Of a DNA stretch of 64,000 bases, positions 8,747 through 17,011 are shown one piece after another. This DNA comes from Christensenella intestinihominis. Its GTDB lineage: Bacteria > Bacillota > Clostridia > Christensenellales > Christensenellaceae. The position numbers and the translations under genes were made by a program. Where the stretch lies: assembly GCF_001678845.1 (NCBI RefSeq), contig NZ_MAIQ01000006.1:151812-215811 (forward strand), written 5' to 3'. The notes under the pieces were generated by a model. That model saw only the letters and a list, made by a program, of their open reading frames with translations, was not told the origin of the DNA and did not search any database. Numbering within the stretch: position 1 is the first letter of the stretch; every line of letters starts with the position of its first letter.

Positions 8747-9697
8747 ATGGATTTGCTATCGACAATCAAAAATTCAAATATGGAACATTTTTTTCCAAAA
8801 GGCTGGGATTTGAAAAAAATAGACGGATGCTGCTCACATAAACCGGAAGAAATTTTTGAAAAACAGGAATTTTGGGACGACGGATTCAGGCCGGTGATGT
8901 GTGAAAATAATACGACCTTTGGCATGATGATGGGGCATGAAATTGCCCTTACCATAAAACAGGCAAGGGATGCGGGGGAAAAACTTGCGTTGATCCTGCC
9001 GGTGGGGCCGATGGGCATGTATGAATGGGCGGTATACTTCCTTCGGGAGTGGAATGTAAGCTGCGGGCATGTCTATGGATTTAATATGGACGAATGGAGT
9101 GATGAAACGGGAACCACTCTTGATAAAAACAACAACGGTTCCTTCCAGCATGCCATGGAACAAAGCTTTTATGGACCCCTCAAGGAATTGACCGTGCCGG
9201 AAGCCCAGCGAAATTTCGCAACAAAAGAAAACCTTCCGACCTATGCGGAAAAGATTGCGGCACTAAAAAAGAGCGGCGCCAAACTCGTTACCGTATTCGG
9301 GATCGGCCGGGTATTTCACATTGCTTTTTGGGAACCGCACTTTGCGGGAGAATATAGTTCCCTTGGGGACTGGAAAAGACAAACCCACAGGCTGGGAGCA
9401 CATCTGCATCCCCTCACCATCGAGCAAAATGCTCTGCACAGCTTTAAGAGCAGGACCACACAGGTTCCGGCCTTCGCAAATACAATCGGTCCGGGGTTGT
9501 TCCTGCAGTCCGACAAAATTATCGGCGGCTGTGACGGCTGCTACGACAGGGGAATGATGTGGCAGGGCATGTCGCTGTGGGTGGCGTTACGCTACGGACC
9601 CGATATGTGGATTCCGGCAAGCTTTATGCCGACGCTGCCCGGGAAACTGTTTTTTATTAAAGAGCTGGCTGGTCCGCTTGAAGCAGAATGTAACTAA
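8747..9697 (+). CDS. NagB-like (glucosamine-6-phosphate isomerase/deaminase family) protein
   Basis: About 316 residues from ATG 8747 (AGGAG upstream; GTG 8738 lies inside that site). Family landmarks are [17 protein letters not shown] (matching the catalytic Asp/Glu of NagB) and [14 protein letters not shown]. In classical NagB the last motif is GxGxDGHIAFNEP: the His and Glu are kept here but the catalytic Asp position is Val. It is also longer than NagB (about 240-270). I infer an isomerase-like enzyme or binding protein acting on the product of the neighbouring dehydrogenases, not an ordinary glucosamine-6-phosphate deaminase. Confidence 0.75.
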   Translation: MDLLSTIKNSNMEHFFPKGWDLKKIDGCCSHKPEEIFEKQEFWDDGFRPVMCENNTTFGMMMGHEIALTIKQARDAGEKLALILPVGPMGMYEWAVYFLREWNVSCGHVYGFNMDEWSDETGTTLDKNNNGSFQHAMEQSFYGPLKELTVPEAQRNFATKENLPTYAEKIAALKKSGAKLVTVFGIGRVFHIAFWEPHFAGEYSSLGDWKRQTHRLGAHLHPLTIEQNALHSFKSRTTQVPAFANTIGPGLFLQSDKIIGGCDGCYDRGMMWQGMSLWVALRYGPDMWIPASFMPTLPGKLFFIKELAGPLEAECN

Positions 9698-9728
9698 GCT
9701 TCGGCGCAATAATAAGGAGGCAGGTGCC

Positions 9729-10505
9729 ATGGAGAGTAAATTTGATCTGAGCGGAAAAATCGCGATTGTTACCGGCGCGGGACAGGGACTTGGGAAGGTA
9801 TTTGCGAAAGCTCTTTCCGAGGCTGGCGCAGAGGTGTTCCTTATGGCGCGCAACCTCGGACGCCTTGAGGATACAGCCCGGGAAATTGGTGAAATGACCG
9901 GAGACAAGACCCATGTATGTGCGCTTGATATCACGGATGAAAGGAGCGTGATCGCTGCTTGCCGGACAGTAATGGATGCGGTGGGGAGAATTGACATTCT
10001 AATCAATAACGCGGCGGTAGGCCGGAGCAACGAGCGCTTGCTGGATGAATCGCTTGAGGAGTGGAACAGTATTATCGGAACCAATTTGACGGGTACGTTC
10101 CTGATGATGAAGCACGTGGGCAAAGTCATGACCGCCCAAAGAAGCGGAAAGGTTATTAATCTTGGTTCCATGACGGGACATGTCGCCATGCGCAATCCAA
10201 CGATCGGCGCTTACGACGTATCCAAGGCGGGGATCGAATGCCTGACGCGGCTGATGGCGGGCGTATGGTCGGAATATAACGTGACAGTCAATGCGATCTG
10301 CCCGGGATACTATATGACGGACCTCAACCAGGATTACGTACGGGAACACCCGGATTTTTATGAGGATTCCCTGAAGCAGATTCCCCTTAAAAAATGGGGA
10401 AAGCCGGACGATATCGGCGGTATCGCCGTGTTTCTGGCATCTGCCGCATCCGATTACATGACGGGAGAAATTCTTGTAACAGACGGCGGATATACGGTTT
10501 GGTGA
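9729..10505 (+). CDS. Short-chain dehydrogenase/reductase (gluconate 5-dehydrogenase-like)
   Basis: About 258 residues from ATG 9729 with AAGGAGG upstream. NAD(P)-binding TGAGQGLG (residues near 16), NNAAVG, catalytic Ser in INLGSMTG and the Tyr-x-x-x-Lys pair in AYDVSK, then the usual PGYYMTDL and GEILVTDGG. Classical SDR fold with the complete catalytic set. Last dehydrogenase of the sugar operon, 31 bases after the NagB-like gene. Similarity in pattern to 5-keto-gluconate and 2-deoxygluconate dehydrogenases is an impression, not a measured match. Confidence 0.9.
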   Translation: MESKFDLSGKIAIVTGAGQGLGKVFAKALSEAGAEVFLMARNLGRLEDTAREIGEMTGDKTHVCALDITDERSVIAACRTVMDAVGRIDILINNAAVGRSNERLLDESLEEWNSIIGTNLTGTFLMMKHVGKVMTAQRSGKVINLGSMTGHVAMRNPTIGAYDVSKAGIECLTRLMAGVWSEYNVTVNAICPGYYMTDLNQDYVREHPDFYEDSLKQIPLKKWGKPDDIGGIAVFLASAASDYMTGEILVTDGGYTVW

Positions 10506-10700
10506 AAGGGAAAATGCCATAAATTATCCGGGAAAATTCTTAACTTGTCGATCTCTGGTAAGCGAAAGGCTCGTTATAAAATGGAAAACAGCACCGCGGA
10601 TCGTCAGTTATTGCCCTGCTTCCGGCAAGCGGAGGCATAGCAATAAGCGCTTGCGCGGACGATAGAATTACGGTTAGGCAGACTTCATGCAGATATAGGA

Positions 10701-10743
10701 GAATACGCACGGGGCTTTTAGCAGGGGCCCCGTATGCGTATTC
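10701..10743. repeat. Inverted repeat before the epimerase gene
   Basis: GAATACGCACGGGGC and GCCCCGTATGCGTATTC pair with a two-base bulge. No T-run follows on the plus strand. The remaining 10506-10762 gap shows no convincing gene. Confidence 0.4.
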
Positions 10744-10762
10744 AAAACAGGCGGGATAAGCG

Positions 10763-11593
10763 ATGAAAAAATTGATAATCAAAGATAAAAAAAGCGGCCT
10801 TTTGGGTGAAATTCTCCCGGATTATGGCGGAATGCTCACAAGACTTCAATACCGCGGGAAAGAGATTATTTTCTTTGAAGAAGGAATGCTTCATCAATCC
10901 AATATTCTCGCGGGGGGATGTCCGGTGCTTTTTCCGTTTCCGAGCCGGACGGCCGGGGACAGCTATAAATCCGGCGGGAAAATATATTCCATGCCCTTCC
11001 ACGGGCTTGTAAAATCGGCGCCGTTTGGGGTACAGGACAGGACGGAAAACAGCGCAACCTTATATATCACTAATAATGAAACTTCAATGAAGGAAAACTT
11101 CCCTTTCGATTTCCGGCTGGAGCTAACCTATAAGGTCGAGGGAAACGCCGCATACTTCATAACGACGGTCCGTAACCGTTCAAGCGAAGCAATGCCGCAT
11201 TATTTTGGATGGCATCATTACTTTAACGCTTCGGATAAGTCGCAGCTTATAATGGAAGTCAATATGAAGCGGTATGTAAATTATATGGACGGTACGGAGC
11301 ACCTGAACAACGGAAAACTGGACCTGACGCAGCCCGGCGATTATGTGTTCGATGGGAAAACGCAGGGAAGCGTGGAACTCATCAACTATGCGGATGGTTA
11401 TAAGGCTATTCTGGAAACGGACGATTCCTATGAGGCGTTGGTCGTTTGCACTTTGTTTGACGGAAGGATCACGGCGGAACCGTGGCTTGGCGTGCCGGAT
11501 TCCATCAACAAGCGAAAATACGTGAAATGGATTCCGCCACACGAATACAGGCAATATTGCCTTGCGGTAAAGATATATGATATTGAAAAATAG
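10763..11593 (+). CDS. Aldose 1-epimerase-like protein
   Basis: 276 residues. Galactose-mutarotase-like fold with a typical start (LLGEILPDYGGMLTRLQYRGKEIIFF), CPVLFPFPSR, MPFHGLVKSAPF, and a later HYFGWHHYFN carrying histidines expected in the active site. It would interconvert anomers of the imported sugar or its oxidised product. It closes the sugar operon and is followed by a strong bidirectional terminator. The gap to the SDR gene is 257 bp, so it might have its own promoter. Confidence 0.82.
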   Translation: MKKLIIKDKKSGLLGEILPDYGGMLTRLQYRGKEIIFFEEGMLHQSNILAGGCPVLFPFPSRTAGDSYKSGGKIYSMPFHGLVKSAPFGVQDRTENSATLYITNNETSMKENFPFDFRLELTYKVEGNAAYFITTVRNRSSEAMPHYFGWHHYFNASDKSQLIMEVNMKRYVNYMDGTEHLNNGKLDLTQPGDYVFDGKTQGSVELINYADGYKAILETDDSYEALVVCTLFDGRITAEPWLGVPDSINKRKYVKWIPPHEYRQYCLAVKIYDIEK

Positions 11594-11598
11594 GAAAA

Positions 11599-11630
11599 CA
11601 AAAGGAATGGCGGAAACCATTCCTTTTGCT
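11599..11630. terminator. Bidirectional terminator
   Basis: Perfect 12-bp stem CAAAAGGAATGG / CCATTCCTTTTG around a six-base loop, between the convergent epimerase (+) and amt (-) genes, with T-rich sequence on both sides. Confidence 0.8.
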
Positions 11631-11664
11631 TTATCTGTACATAGTTTTTGCGTGTTGTTTTAGG

Positions 11665-13371
11665 TTAGTCACATTCATCCTGCAGGGCGTCGTAGCCTTC
11701 TTCGCCCGTACGAACCTTGATAACATTTTCAACGTCGTAGACGAAAATCTTGCCGTCGCCGATATGGCCGGTGTAAAGGGCTTCCTTGATCGCATCGATT
11801 GCCGTCTGGACCGGAATCTTGCAGATTACGATTTCAACCCTGATCTTAGGCAGCAAATTGATGTCAAGTTCCACACCACGATAGTATTCCGTGTGGCCCT
11901 TCTGCATACCCGCGCCCATCACCTGGGATACTGTGATTCCCGTGATGCCGATATTTTCAAGCGCGGCCTTGAGGGCGCCGAACTTATCCTGGTTGGCAAT
12001 CACGACCAGCTTTGTCATTTTCAGGTCGCCGGAGGGAACGCCGTCCGCCGCCTTCGGCATACGTTCCACCGGAACCGCCTTTTCGAGCGAAGCCGGTTTT
12101 TCTTCGCCTTTGGTGTCCTCGGTGGTCAGGAAGCCGGTTGCCGTAGCGGGCATAAAGTCCGCATAGCCGGTTGCAAGGCCGTGTTCCTCGATATCGAGGC
12201 CGGCAAGCTCTTCCGATTTGGAAACCCGCAGGCCGATTGTATGCTTAATAATCTGGAATACAATCGTCATAGTGACGGCAACCCATGCGATGACTGCGGC
12301 CACGCCAAGCGCCTGTACGCCGAGGAAGGACGCGTCGCCCGTATAAATGAGGCCGCCTTCGAGGGCAAATACGCCGACGAGGATCGTACCGACCGCGCCG
12401 CAGAAGCCGTGAACCGAAACCGCGCCCACCGGGTCGTCGATTTTGAGTTTTTTATCAAGCAGCTCTACGCCGAATACGACGACGAACGCACAGACAAGAC
12501 CGATGACAAACGCCGCCCATGGGTCTACGAGGTCGCAGCCTGCCGTGATGCCCACAAGACCGGCGAGGGCGCCGTTAAGCGTCATGGATACGTCGGGCTT
12601 TTTATAGCGAATCCATGTGATGGCCATTGCGCCGATTGCACCCGCGGAAGCGGAGAGGCTGGTCGTGGTGAAAATTTTACCGGCCCAGTTTGCGTCGTCG
12701 CCCTGCACGCCGAGGGTAGAGCAGCCGTTGAAGCCAAACCATGCAAACCACAGGATAAATACGCCGAGTGCCGCAAGCGGGATGCTGTGCCCGAGGATCG
12801 CCTTGGGCTTTCCATCCTTGCCGTATTTTCCAATACGGGGTCCGAGGATTTTAGCGCCAACGAGCGCCGCGACGCCGCCAACCATATGAACGGCTGTGGA
12901 ACCCGCGAAATCGTGGAACCCGAGGGCTGCGAGCCAGCCGCCGCCCCAAATCCAGTGGCCGGAAATCGGGTAGACGACAAGGCTGATAATGACGCTATAA
13001 ATGCAGTAGGAAGAAAATTTAGTCCGTTCAGCCATTGCGCCCGAAACGATGGTCGCCGCTGTCGCGCAGAACATCGTCTGGAAGATGAAGAACACATACG
13101 GGGGAATATCGCCCACCAGGTATTCGTTCTGTACGAAGAAATCCGGCGTGCCGATGAAACCACCCGCCGATACGCCGAACATCAGGCCAAAACCGACCGC
13201 CCAAAAGACGACGGAACCGAGTGAAAAATCCATCAGATTTTTCATGATGATATTACCGGCGTTTTTGGCCCGCGTAAGGCCCGTTTCGACCATCGCGAAG
13301 CCGGCCTGCATAAAGAATACAAGCGCCGCGCCCAGTAATACCCATACTGTGTCAACTGAAGAAAACATCAT
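11665..13371 (-). CDS. amt: Ammonium transporter with C-terminal PII (GlnK) domain
   Basis: About 568 residues from ATG 13371, after AGGAGG; ATG 13368 is equally possible. Residues 1-410 are an Amt/Rh channel (FFMQAGFAMVETGL, DFAGSTAVHMVGG, LGPRIGKYG, GSVDTVW-type start). After a Lys/Glu-rich linker, residues 452-568 form a complete PII protein: MTKLVVIANQDK, T-loop QKGHTEYYRGVE with the tyrosine at the uridylylation position, ATP-binding TGHIGDGKIFV and RTGE. PII normally is a separate GlnK that plugs the Amt trimer. Fusion makes the stoichiometry one to one. It lies directly downstream of GS-III, likely in the same nitrogen-regulated unit. Confidence 0.93.
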   Translation of the reverse strand: MMFSSVDTVWVLLGAALVFFMQAGFAMVETGLTRAKNAGNIIMKNLMDFSLGSVVFWAVGFGLMFGVSAGGFIGTPDFFVQNEYLVGDIPPYVFFIFQTMFCATAATIVSGAMAERTKFSSYCIYSVIISLVVYPISGHWIWGGGWLAALGFHDFAGSTAVHMVGGVAALVGAKILGPRIGKYGKDGKPKAILGHSIPLAALGVFILWFAWFGFNGCSTLGVQGDDANWAGKIFTTTSLSASAGAIGAMAITWIRYKKPDVSMTLNGALAGLVGITAGCDLVDPWAAFVIGLVCAFVVVFGVELLDKKLKIDDPVGAVSVHGFCGAVGTILVGVFALEGGLIYTGDASFLGVQALGVAAVIAWVAVTMTIVFQIIKHTIGLRVSKSEELAGLDIEEHGLATGYADFMPATATGFLTTEDTKGEEKPASLEKAVPVERMPKAADGVPSGDLKMTKLVVIANQDKFGALKAALENIGITGITVSQVMGAGMQKGHTEYYRGVELDINLLPKIRVEIVICKIPVQTAIDAIKEALYTGHIGDGKIFVYDVENVIKVRTGEEGYDALQDECD

Positions 13372-13392
13372 ATGAAACCTCCTAAAATATTT

Positions 13393-13434
13393 AAGGCGCG
13401 TCTCCAAAAAAGCTTTCGCCTGGAGACACGCCTT
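13393..13434 (-). promoter_or_regulatory. Leader hairpin between glnN and amt
   Basis: On the minus strand AAGGCGTGTCTCC pairs with GGAGACGCGCCTT (13 pairs, one G-T wobble) around a loop containing GCGAAAGC and six T. It lies 22 bases before the amt start. With an ANTAR antiterminator encoded in the neighbouring operon it is a candidate RNA target. The ANTAR two-hexaloop consensus was not clearly seen. Confidence 0.45.
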
Positions 13435-13472
13435 TGTGTCAAACGATATAAAACGGTAAATCTGCCGCGTGG

Positions 13473-15557
13473 TTATACGCTGAACAGCAGGTCGCCGTAG
13501 GTCGGCCACGGCCAGATTTTTTTACTGACAAAGGTCTCCATTGTGTCGGAGATTCCCCGGAGCTCCTGCATGGCCGAGAATACATGCTCGCGGTAATACT
13601 TCGCGCATTCGCCGATCTCGCCGAATTGCTTCACGCCGAGGAGCGCCTGGTCGAGCGCGTCTACCGCTTTCAGGAAGCAGGTGAGCTGCGAGGACAGCTC
13701 GCACACGAGGCGTTCCTCGGCAGTGGTGTCCGCGCCGATTTGCTTTTTGGCAAGGGCGGCGTCCGTGAGCTCCCTGGTATAGGTGCTGACCGCCGGGATG
13801 ATGCTTTTCTTGGACATTTGCAGCATGGTCAGCGCTTCTATATTCAGCGTCTTGCAGTAATTTTCCAGGATGATCTCGTAACGCGAATGCATTTCCGCTT
13901 CCGTAAAGATGTGGTGCCCCGTGAAGAGCTTCACATTTTTCTTATGGATGAAATAGGGCATGCAGTCCGCTGTGGACTTCAGGTTCAAAAGTCCCCGTTT
14001 TTCCGCCTCCGCGACCCATTCATCGGAATAATTGTTGCCGTTGAATATGATGCGCTTATGGTCTTTCATCGTCTTCTTGATGAGTTTTAACACATCCTGC
14101 GCAAAACAGCTGCCCTTTTCAAGCTCGTCCGCAAATTGTTTAAGCTCTTCCGCGACAACCGTATTGAGGACGATGTTCGGTCCGGCGATCGACAGGCTCG
14201 AGCCGAGCATACGGAACTCGAATTTGTTCCCGGTGAATGCAAAGGGCGAGGTCCTGTTGCGGTCCGTGGTATCTTTTTGGAAATTGGGGAGGACATGTAC
14301 GCCCATTTCCATATCACATTTTGCCTGGTCGATATAGTCGCTGTCCGTCTCAATCGACTCCAGTACGTTTGTGAGTTCGTCCCCGAGGAACATCGAGATA
14401 ATCGCCGGGGGAGCCTCGTTTGCCCCGAGCCGGTGGTCGTTGCCCGCGCTCGCGACGGAAACGCGCATCAAATCCTGGTATTCGTCCACACCTTTGATGA
14501 CAGCGCACAGGAACAGCAGGAATTGCAGGTTACCGTGCGGGTCGTCCGTCGGGTTCAGCAGGTTTTCACCTGTATCCGTACAGATCGACCAGTTATTGTG
14601 CTTGCCGCTGCCGTTCACGCCCGCGAACGGTTTTTCGTGGAGCAGGCATGCGAGGCCGTGGCGGTAAGCGACCCGCCGCATCACTTCCATAGTGAGCTGG
14701 TTGTGGTCGGTTGCGATATTTGTCGTGGTAAAGATCGGGGCCAGCTCATGCTGGGCAGGGGCGACCTCGTTATGCTTTGTTTTGGCAAGCACGCCAAGCT
14801 TCCACAGTTCCTCGTCAAGCTCCTTCATGAACGCGGATACGCGCGGACGGATTGAACCGAAATAGTGGTCGTCCATTTCCTGGCCCTTTGGCGGCTTCGC
14901 GCCAAACAGGGTGCGGTTGCAATACTTGAGGTCGCGCCGTTTTTCATACATTTCACGGTCGATGAGGAAATATTCCTGCTCGGGGCCGACGGTGGTGAGA
15001 ACCCGTTTGGCCTTGGTATTCCCAAACAACCGCAGGATGCGCAGCGCCTGGTCGTTCAGCGTTTCCATGGAACGGAGGAGCGGCGTTTTTTTATCGAGGG
15101 CTTCACCGCCGTACGAGCAGAACGCCGTGGGGATACACAGGATACCGTCCTTGATAAATGCGTAGGAGGTCGGGTCCCAGGCCGTATAGCCGCGCGCCTC
15201 AAAGGTTGCCCGCAGGCCTCCCGAGGGAAAACTCGATGCATCCGGCTCGCCCTTAATGAGTTCCTTGCCCGAGAATTCCATAATTACCTTGCCGTCCGAA
15301 GTGGGGGAGATGAAGCTGTCGTGCTTTTCGGCCGTTGTTCCCGTCATTGGCTGGAACCAATGGGTGAAATGGGTGACCCCATGCTCGATTGCCCAGTTCT
15401 TCATTGCGTTCGCAACGACATTCGCAACGCCGATATCAAGGTCCTTCCCATCCTCAATCGTCTTTTTCAAGGCTTTGTAGGTTTCCTTGGGCAGGCGCTC
15501 CTTCATCGCTGCATCGCCAAACACCATACTGCCAAACAATTCCGGTACCTTTGTCAT
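13473..15557 (-). CDS. glnN: Glutamine synthetase type III
   Basis: 694 residues, the usual size of GS-III (about 700; GS-I is about 450). ATG 15557 follows AAAGGATC. The start [28 protein letters not shown], the ATP-binding and Glu ligand region ([24 protein letters not shown]) and [16 protein letters not shown] are typical. It makes glutamine from glutamate, ammonia and ATP in the cytoplasm. It has its own promoter (15668-15696) and leader hairpin and is transcribed towards amt. Together with the divergent glutamate synthase it completes the GS-GOGAT cycle. Confidence 0.95.
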   Translation of the reverse strand: MTKVPELFGSMVFGDAAMKERLPKETYKALKKTIEDGKDLDIGVANVVANAMKNWAIEHGVTHFTHWFQPMTGTTAEKHDSFISPTSDGKVIMEFSGKELIKGEPDASSFPSGGLRATFEARGYTAWDPTSYAFIKDGILCIPTAFCSYGGEALDKKTPLLRSMETLNDQALRILRLFGNTKAKRVLTTVGPEQEYFLIDREMYEKRRDLKYCNRTLFGAKPPKGQEMDDHYFGSIRPRVSAFMKELDEELWKLGVLAKTKHNEVAPAQHELAPIFTTTNIATDHNQLTMEVMRRVAYRHGLACLLHEKPFAGVNGSGKHNNWSICTDTGENLLNPTDDPHGNLQFLLFLCAVIKGVDEYQDLMRVSVASAGNDHRLGANEAPPAIISMFLGDELTNVLESIETDSDYIDQAKCDMEMGVHVLPNFQKDTTDRNRTSPFAFTGNKFEFRMLGSSLSIAGPNIVLNTVVAEELKQFADELEKGSCFAQDVLKLIKKTMKDHKRIIFNGNNYSDEWVAEAEKRGLLNLKSTADCMPYFIHKKNVKLFTGHHIFTEAEMHSRYEIILENYCKTLNIEALTMLQMSKKSIIPAVSTYTRELTDAALAKKQIGADTTAEERLVCELSSQLTCFLKAVDALDQALLGVKQFGEIGECAKYYREHVFSAMQELRGISDTMETFVSKKIWPWPTYGDLLFSV

Positions 15558-15605
15558 TTTCGTCGATCCTTTCTATATATCTTTATATATCTTTTATAAA
15601 ATTTG

Positions 15606-15651
15606 AAAGGCACTGCGGGAAAAGCTTTTTCGGGTTTTCCGCAGCGCCTTT
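15606..15651 (-). promoter_or_regulatory. Leader hairpin of the glutamine synthetase mRNA
   Basis: On the minus strand AAAGGCGCTGCGG+AAAA pairs with TTTT+CCCGCAGTGCCTTT (17 pairs with one wobble and one bulge) around an 11-base loop. It lies in the roughly 105-nt leader downstream of the promoter at 15668-15696. The AAGGC(G) base of the stem resembles that of the amt leader hairpin. Candidate target of the ANTAR protein at 20905. Confidence 0.5.
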
Positions 15652-15667
15652 GCTGTCCACGTTTCGA

Positions 15668-15696
15668 AGTATAAGGCCATAGAAATAAAAAGTCAA
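15668..15696 (-). promoter_or_regulatory. Promoter of glutamine synthetase
   Basis: Minus strand TTGACT (15696-15691), 17 bases, TATACT (15673-15668). Start of transcription expected near 15661. Confidence 0.75.
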
Positions 15697-15781
15697 GGGA
15701 TTTTTGCAAAAAAATGAAACATTTTTAAAATAAATTGCAATATAAGCGAAAACAAGAGGCGCAAAATCCGAAAAACAGAAT

Positions 15782-15816
15782 AAAAATGCAAGAAATAATT
15801 AGAATATTGCATTTTT
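15782..15816. promoter_or_regulatory. 10-bp inverted repeat upstream of the glutamate synthase promoter
   Basis: AAAAATGCAA (15782-15791) and TTGCATTTTT (15807-15816) form a perfect dyad ending four bases before the -35 box at 15820. The position suits an activator or a repressor shared with the divergent glnN promoter. Confidence 0.5.
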
Positions 15817-15819
15817 CTA

Positions 15820-15848
15820 TTGACAGGTTCATCCTGAGGGCGTATCAT
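15820..15848 (+). promoter_or_regulatory. Promoter of the glutamate synthase operon
   Basis: TTGACA (15820-15825), 17 bases, TATCAT (15843-15848). The leader to the first start codon is under 45 bases, so unlike glnN there is no room for a long leader hairpin. Confidence 0.75.
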
Positions 15849-15891
15849 AACGGATGTAAAAAAAGTACAAGGAAAAAAGGTGGAAAAAGTG

Positions 15892-17010
15892 ATGCAACCA
15901 AGAGAAGGCCAGGTAAGAATCCCGTCGGGATGCGCGATTTCCGGAATGTTTTCCAAAGAGGGAAAAAGGACGGACGGAAGCTCCATTATAAAATCAATCG
16001 CCACGATGCACGACCGCTCAAACGGATTGGGCGGCGGCTTTGCGGGATACGGGATTTATCCCGAATATAAGGATTATTATGCATTCCATATCTTTTACGA
16101 TCATAAAGCGGCAAAGCTTGCGTGCGAGGAATTCCTGGAAGAACATTTTGATATTATCAATCTTTCCAAAATTCCGACCCGCAAGCATCCGCGCATTACG
16201 GACGAGCCGCTTATCTGGAGGTATTTTGTAACGCCGCTGCACACGAAGCTTAAGGAAAGCCAGCTCGATGAGAAGGAATTCGTTGTGCGCAGCGTTATCA
16301 AGGTCAATACGAAGATCGAGGGCGCGTACGTATTTTCCAGCGGAAAGGATATGGGCGTCTTTAAGGCGGTGGGCTATCCGGAGGATGTCGGTGAATTTTA
16401 CCGGCTCGAGGAATACAGCGGATACTGCTGGACGGCGCACGGACGTTACCCGACCAATACGCCCGGCTGGTGGGGCGGGGCGCATCCGTTTGCCATGCTG
16501 GATACCTCTATTGTACATAATGGTGAAATATCTTCCTATGACGCCAACCGCCGCTATATTGAAATGTTCGGATATAAATGTACGCTTCTTACGGATACGG
16601 AAGTTATTACCTATATGATCGATTACCTGGGAAGGCGGCAGGGACTCAGCTACCGCGAAATCGCAAACGTGATCGCGGCCCCGTTCTGGAGCACGATCGA
16701 GGGGATGCCGCCTGAAAAACGCGCGAAATTCACATATTTGCGCAACGCTTTTTCCAGCATGCTCATCACCGGGCCGTTCTCAATCCTGCTGGGCTTTGAG
16801 GGCGGAATGATGGCCTTAAACGACCGCCTGAAGCTGCGTTCCATGGTTGCAGCCGAGAAAGACGATATGGTTTATGTGGCCAGCGAGGAATGCGCAATCC
16901 GCGTGATTTGCCCGGAGGTGGATAAAATCTGGGCGCCGCGGGGCGGGGAACCGGTGATCGTAACGCTGAATGAACATGGACAGGACGAAAGCTCAAAGGA
17001 GAGTGCGTAA
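15892..17010 (+). CDS. Glutamate synthase, class II glutamine amidotransferase subunit
   Basis: About 372 residues. ATG 15892 has AAGGTGGAA upstream; GTG 15880 and 15889 are alternatives. Ntn-type glutaminase fold: catalytic Cys in SGCAISGMFS near residue 14, RYPTNTPGWWGGAHPFAMLDTSIVHNGEISSYDANRRY and TDTEVITYMIDYL. In ordinary GATase II enzymes the Cys directly follows Met, so a short leader must be removed or the family tolerates it. The subunit releases ammonia from glutamine and passes it to the FMN subunit encoded next, two bases downstream. Part of the modular archaeal-type glutamate synthase. Confidence 0.88.
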   Translation: MQPREGQVRIPSGCAISGMFSKEGKRTDGSSIIKSIATMHDRSNGLGGGFAGYGIYPEYKDYYAFHIFYDHKAAKLACEEFLEEHFDIINLSKIPTRKHPRITDEPLIWRYFVTPLHTKLKESQLDEKEFVVRSVIKVNTKIEGAYVFSSGKDMGVFKAVGYPEDVGEFYRLEEYSGYCWTAHGRYPTNTPGWWGGAHPFAMLDTSIVHNGEISSYDANRRYIEMFGYKCTLLTDTEVITYMIDYLGRRQGLSYREIANVIAAPFWSTIEGMPPEKRAKFTYLRNAFSSMLITGPFSILLGFEGGMMALNDRLKLRSMVAAEKDDMVYVASEECAIRVICPEVDKIWAPRGGEPVIVTLNEHGQDESSKESA

Positions 17011-17011
17011 G

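Noticed and set aside
10701..10743. Terminator before the epimerase
   Set aside because: The hairpin has no T-run on either strand, so it is listed as an inverted repeat only.
10540..10782. 80-codon minus-strand frame in the gap before the epimerase
   Set aside because: No ribosome binding site, no motif, and it overlaps the epimerase start; not supported.
11626..13224. A 532-codon open frame on the plus strand opposite the amt-PII gene
   Set aside because: Arg/Asp/Cys-rich composition with no recognisable motif, no ribosome binding site, and fully antisense to a clear transporter. It is a product of the GC-rich third codon positions of amt.
13522..13704. Arg/Ala-rich open frames inside the GS-III 3' end
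   Set aside because: Alternative frames of glnN, without start signals.
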